Positions 59,056 through 64,000 of a stretch of DNA of 64,000 nt are shown piece after piece. How positions within the stretch are numbered: the stretch's first letter is position 1; each line of letters starts with the position of its first letter. The notes beneath the pieces are model-generated. The model searched no databases, had not been told where the DNA came from, and saw nothing but the letters and a program-made list of their open reading frames with translations. Source of the stretch: Holacanthus passer (lineage: Eukaryota > Chordata > Actinopteri > Pomacanthidae); the NCBI GenBank assembly GCA_025331565.1, contig JAFREQ010000012.1, forward strand, positions 11,150,501-11,214,500, given 5' to 3'. Made by a program: the position numbers and the translations under genes.

Positions 59056-60849
59056 TCACACAATCTGGCTGCTGTCCCTCACAGCAGAGGCTGGGCCTGG
59101 GCTGTTGGATGGAGCGGCACGAGCTTTCCGACCAAACAGAGCTTCCTGTTGAAGAGGGGAAAATGTAAAACTTAATTCAGAGAGAACAGAAGAGTGTCAG
59201 TCTGTGTGATTTTAGAACAGCAGCTCACCTGCACACTCCCCAGAGTGATCGTCCAGCCTCCAGGTGAGTCTCCCCCGTGTGACCTCACAGCTGTAGGAGT
59301 GAGGACGCCAGCGTTGACGGCCTGGGCTGAAGCCTGAGGTGGAGCTGCTTCTGAATCTGCTGCTGAAGCTGGTGGGGATTGTGTGGATGAAGTGGGAACA
59401 GTCTGTGTATTTTGTGACGGCGCTGCGCATGTTTCCTCCTCGATGGGAGTATCTTGCGAGCCACCCAGAACAGAGGAGGAGTTTGAGAGCGGAGGAACTG
59501 ACCCAGAGACGCAACTGGGCGCCGGGCTGCACTCCCCGGAGGCGCAGGGGGGAGTGTGAGCGTGAGTATGCTTCTTCCTGCGGAGCGTGTCAATCCAGCT
59601 GGAGCTGTGTCTGGAGGCAAAGGTGGCCAGGGCCAGAGACGAGAGCCTCATGTTCTTCCCTGAGGTGATCAGCTCTCCAAATCCTTCCTGGTGGGCAAAA
59701 GCGTAGCCTGACCTCCTGGAGCTGCCGCGAGCGCCCAGACGGCCCTCTGACACGCTGCCCACCCCATGCCAGACACCTCCTGCTGTACGACCGGCCGGCT
59801 TTCTCTTCTTCTGCCGCACCAGCTGAGTGTAGCGGACCTGGAGGAGGAACAGAGGACAGGAAGAAGGACATTATGACTAGATTCATTTATCAGATTTATT
59901 TGGCTGCTTTAGACACCAGAAGTATTTCATAACAGCACAAAATATGAGAACAATACAGAAATGTAAAAACCACAAAGTCATAGTTTTAACTGTCAGGGTG
60001 GACCAGCAGAGACTCCAGGAGGTCACTGTCGCTCGCCAAGAGGTAGTGCAGCACATACCTCTCTATGAGACAGCAAATTGTTTTTACAGTTCAGTTTTTG
60101 TAGGTGTTAAACCAGGAGTTCTCAACGTGTGACTTGAGGGCAAATGGTGGCCCTCAAAAACACTTTGTGCTGCCCCTTGAACGAGACATGAAATGCATGC
60201 ATTCCTTTTTAATCATCTGTGGTCCATTTCAATACTTCCATAGCCGACATTTAATACAAGACTTGACTACTACATTAAGTAGATTACATATTGTGTGTTT
60301 CACTTTCACTTAAAAAAATGCATTTGAATATACATGTTGTCCGTTTAAGAGTGAAAGCTGCCAGTCTCTATCATTCAGAACTCCCAAATCCTTCAAACTT
60401 ATCTAGCTATTGATATGTTCATTTCAGTTGTAGTTTATATTTTAATATGTAATTTGATTATTAATAAGAGTTCCAAACTGATAGTTTAGTATGTACTTTG
60501 ATGAGACTCATTTAATTAATTCAATTTTCCCTTTTCAAAGTGAATTTAGTGCAAATAAAATTCTACTATCTAATATAAATATTGATGCCATTTAAGCCAT
60601 TGTCCCCACACTGTAAGAGCGACTATAGAGATACCCTTAACCTTACAAACAAATCAAAAAAGGAAGTTCTTCTCAACACCCTGACAGCGGCTGCGGTTGG
60701 ATGCCCAGCTAACTTGAGATACACTGACTGACACTGAGATTGTATTCATGTACTAAAGCAACCTGTGTCTTTAGGGTACACTGATTAAGTCAATATTTGC
60801 AGAGTATTTGCAGTGCATGAGGCCAGACCCTAAACTCTCCATCACGCGT

Positions 60850-60924
<75 letters not shown>

Positions 60925-63900
60925 CACTCTGATGAGCTGTTTGTACACATTCAGTTAATCATTAGCTGAGATCAGTTTCAGACCGGCCTGCTGGGAAGAC
61001 GTGACACTGACACACATGTTGCAATAAAGAAGATGGACACATCAAGTGTTAGAAACTTTGTGTTTGTGTGCATTTTCTCACCGTGTCTGAGAGCTGAGGT
61101 TTGAGGTCCACCTTGAGGAAGCGGAATGCCAAAACTGGAACTATGCATATTGCTGTTGCCAGCGCAATAGTTAACCACACGACTGGTTGCAATAATGTGC
61201 TCTGGGCACTGCCTGTACTCAAAAAACAAACATCACACAAGCACACACAAAGGAATTTAGAGTATTTCACAAACACTGTAAAGGCACAGATATTAGACAA
61301 TATCTTTACACAATGATCTCACTGGTGGTGTGAAATGATTTCAGCTGGTGACTACAAAAAAGATGACTCAGATATTATTTGGGTCAATCAATTCCTGACT
61401 TACATGTACGTGTGCAGGTTGTGCATTTACAATGTGTGAGTGGGCAGATCATAGATATACTGATGAGCCAATATTGTCAGATTTTGGCTCATCTCATATA
61501 TAATAGCAGGTAGCATGTGTTATGTGTATTTAATTTAATATACTATTGTTTTGTTTGATTTATACACTGCTTTATTGACATTTCTAAAATCCTATTGGAT
61601 ACAAAAAAATCTGTATATGTCAGTCTCGAATCTGTGTATGTGTTAGTGAGTGACAGACAAATAAAGACAACAGGGGACCGACCTACAAAGTGGAACTGAT
61701 TGGGAAAGATCCTGAAGAGGGTCTGACTGTGCAGAGCGAACATGATGGTGAAGTAGGAGCCCAGAGAGCCCCACACAAACACATGGTTGATAACTGTCCA
61801 GAAGCCTGTGTCAAGAGCGATCTACATAATCACACACAGACACACATGCAAACAGCGGCAGAGGTGCACAGTTAATACACACTAATGGAACAGACAGTAG
61901 TTGCATATAGACCACATCATACGTATGTGGTCTGTCGCTCACCTGCACGCTGACCACAATGACCAGGGCTGTTGCTGTGGTGACGGCGAAGGTCTGGTAG
62001 TCGGCGAGGGGAACCCCGGTGCTCTGACTGGCATCGGACAGGACGGCGCAGGGGACAAAAAACAGCACAACCGACGTGTAGATGCCCTGTGCGATGCAGA
62101 TGAAGAACTCCCTCTTGTTGAAGAGGAGGTTGAGCTGTCCAGGCTCATACAGTTTAGGATACTCCAGACTCCTCTGGTCAGGAACATCCTAAAATAAGAG
62201 AGGAAGTGAGGAGATGCATTTATTAAAATAAGACTTCTCCGCTATGTTGTGGTCGTAAATACAGACCTGGAATTATTTTTCATAAAATAATCATCTATTG
62301 TTTACCCTGTAAATACATGACAAAGAGTCTACAGCTATGCTAGCAGCTGTGCAAGGCTGTACTTAGGCCCAAAGTGCTTTGAGCTAACCTCATCATACTC
62401 ACAACGACAATGCTGACATGCAGATCTAATGTTTACCATGTTAGTTTAGTGTGTCAGTAAGATTTGCTAATTAGTACTAAAGACAGAGTGTGGCTGAAGC
62501 AGATGAGAATGTAATTAGTTTGCAGGCATTTGCTCATAAACCAAAGTGGTGGCCAAATTAAAAGTTCAGCCTAATGATGACACTAGATAACTGAATGTCA
62601 GGATGAATATCTGCAAATGTCATGGCTGATTCGTTCAGTAGTTTCAGTAGTCCCTCCACTCAAAACCACAAATGTCAAACTTATAGTGATGAATGTTAAC
62701 CTCATGGTGACCTTTTTGATCAGGGGATTACCAAAGTCTGAGAGTTATAGTCTCTGGGTACCATGAATGCCTGTTGAGATATTTCCATCTGGTCCAAAGT
62801 GGTGGAATGACTGACCAACAGACCAACATTGCCATCTCTTACAGGTGTAGTAAAAATATGGCTTCATCTTTCTTTAATCTACTGTTCTCATGGCTGATCA
62901 CAGCATAGTCTACATGTGAGCTCTATACATATTCAGACCTGGTCAAATATCCCCATGGCCAGCACAGGGAGGGACGTGTAGACAATGTTGTAGAGAGTGA
63001 TGAAGTACTGATCGTACACCGTCTACAAGAGAGAGGAGAAGGACACGTAAACACAGACAAAGTGAAAATCATGATTATAATTTCCCAACCCTCTGTTTTC
63101 TTGATAAAAGGTCGTCCTGATGACTCGTACCTGTGCAGAGAAGCCGCAGAAGAAGCCGAACCAGAAGTGCACCATGGTGAAGGCGAAGTTCTTGTAGAAG
63201 AAGTAGCAGAGGAAGCGGCACATGCGCAGGTAAGACCAGCGGCCGTGCACCAGCAGGAGGCGCTGTAAGAAGCGGAACTGGGAGAAGGAGTAGTCACTGG
63301 CCAGCACGGCCTGTATCCCCTCCTGACCTGAGATACCAACTCCAATATGAGCGCCTGGAGGAGTGGAGAGAGATGGACACAGAGAGACAGAGAGAGAAAA
63401 GGAAATCAGATAAAACTGGCTACAGCTGGAGTTTCATTTTTGGTTCTCTTGCAGGGTTTAGCATTTTAACTCACGCAGATAAATAGCACATGTTCTAAAA
63501 AATCACTCTTTATGTATGTAAGTATTTATAAGTTGAAACAAATGTCTTTATTAACCAGTAACAAATGACGCAACAAAACTCATCAGTAAGAAAGCAAATA
63601 AGCATATTTCCCAAAATTTCAAACTATCCCTTTAATAATAACAACTTTTGGGTTTTCAGGTTGGAAATCTCCTGTTGTTTTACCTCCAGCATCACACTTG
63701 CCTTGCTCTTTAAATCTACCACTAAACACTGATGCACTAATAAGCAGTCAATACCGACTGCGGTTACAGACGTTATTATGGCCATTTCAGGATTTCACAG
63801 GTTTCTTACTTCCCAATAAACTAACAGCAAATGTTGGTCAGTCGTTTGCAAATATGACTATTTCCATCAAGTCTGAGGCTGTAAATGTTAAGAAACTGTT

Positions 63901-64000
63901 GACATTGAAGACACTGAGAAACCAGCAATGAACCAAACTTGATGAGGACACTACACCTACTGCAACGCACATTTCCACACACACCTTCGTCACCAATTGT
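59056..64000 (-). CDS. atp8b2: Phospholipid-transporting ATPase ID (P4-ATPase), C-terminal part
   Basis: P4-type flippase that, with a CDC50/TMEM30 partner, moves phosphatidylcholine-type lipids to the cytoplasmic leaflet. Only the 3' exons are here (- strand): 63985-64000 (partial), 63131-63354, 62939-63022, 61943-62188, 61683-61821, 61082-61212, 59229-59837 and probably 59056-59145. They encode AHIGVGISGQEGIQAVLASD, then membrane helices through FLCYFFYKNFAFTMVHFWFG, TVYDQYFITLYNIVYTSLPV, QLNLLFNKREFFICIAQGIY and LQPVVWLTIALATAICIVPV, closely following mammalian ATP8B2. The cytosolic tail keeps RRSGYAFAHQEGFGELITSG and SSSWIDTLRRKK, then adds a long Ser/Pro/Ala-rich region that I do not recall in the human protein. 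Reading straight past the 59229 donor gives an alternative stop at 59172. The conserved GDGANDVSMIK hinge is not seen in the window. Confidence 0.9.
60850..60921. repeat. (CA)n microsatellite in atp8b2 intron
   Basis: About 35 uninterrupted CA units. Likely polymorphic. Confidence 0.97.

Noticed and set aside
59339..59668. 109-codon + strand open frame
   Set aside because: Antisense shadow of the GC-richer atp8b2 last large exon, whose - strand frame matches the family.
1..64000. tRNA, rRNA or other structured RNA genes
   Set aside because: I found no A/B box pairs or cloverleaf-like sequence by eye. A tRNAscan/Infernal run would be needed to exclude them fully.

Overview
The window is vertebrate nuclear DNA, almost certainly from a ray-finned (probably percomorph) fish. 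Genes are split into many small exons with GT..AG introns that are mostly 80-1500 bp long. AATAAA/ATTAAA signals follow the genes, CA/GA microsatellites are common, and several repeats match families I know from teleosts. There are no bacterial signals: no operons, Shine-Dalgarno sites or CRISPR arrays.

I recognise nine genes. Their human relatives mostly lie on chromosome 1q21-q23, so the window is a compacted and reshuffled teleost version of that region. On the + strand: ecm1 (28-4855, 5' end missing), pip5k1a (6207-15073), psmd4 (19942-24107) and znf687 (25657-30810). On the - strand: a short pentraxin of the CRP/SAP type (18314-19275), a large otoancorin/mesothelin-family GPI-protein gene (33016-44929), a small RIIAD1 gene (47169-48990), the interleukin-6 receptor alpha gene il6r (50302-57088) and the 3' part of the phospholipid flippase gene atp8b2 (59056 to the right edge). 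I rebuilt exon structures by hand. Phases are consistent across nearly all junctions, and total lengths fit the families (psmd4 375 aa, pip5k1a 599 aa, znf687 1334 aa, otoancorin-like about 1146 aa, RIIAD1 about 92 aa, il6r 584 aa).

Layout: pip5k1a and the pentraxin gene end tail-to-tail, with polyadenylation signals about 110 bp apart. znf687 and the otoancorin-like gene also converge within about 100-200 bp. The remaining - strand genes follow one another in tandem. Functions are unrelated (matrix protein, lipid kinase, acute-phase lectin, proteasome ubiquitin receptor, chromatin zinc-finger protein, inner-ear/mesothelin-type surface protein, axonemal RIIa adaptor, cytokine receptor, flippase), so this is a conserved neighbourhood and not a functional cluster.

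I found no undescribed multi-gene system. The observations most worth checking are: a roughly 120-residue acidic, sequon-bearing insertion in the Ig domain of il6r; members of one inverted-repeat transposon family that sit within about 20 nt of splice sites or make up most of an intron; X-box-like motifs upstream of RIIAD1; and a missing P-type ATPase hinge motif at the right edge of atp8b2.
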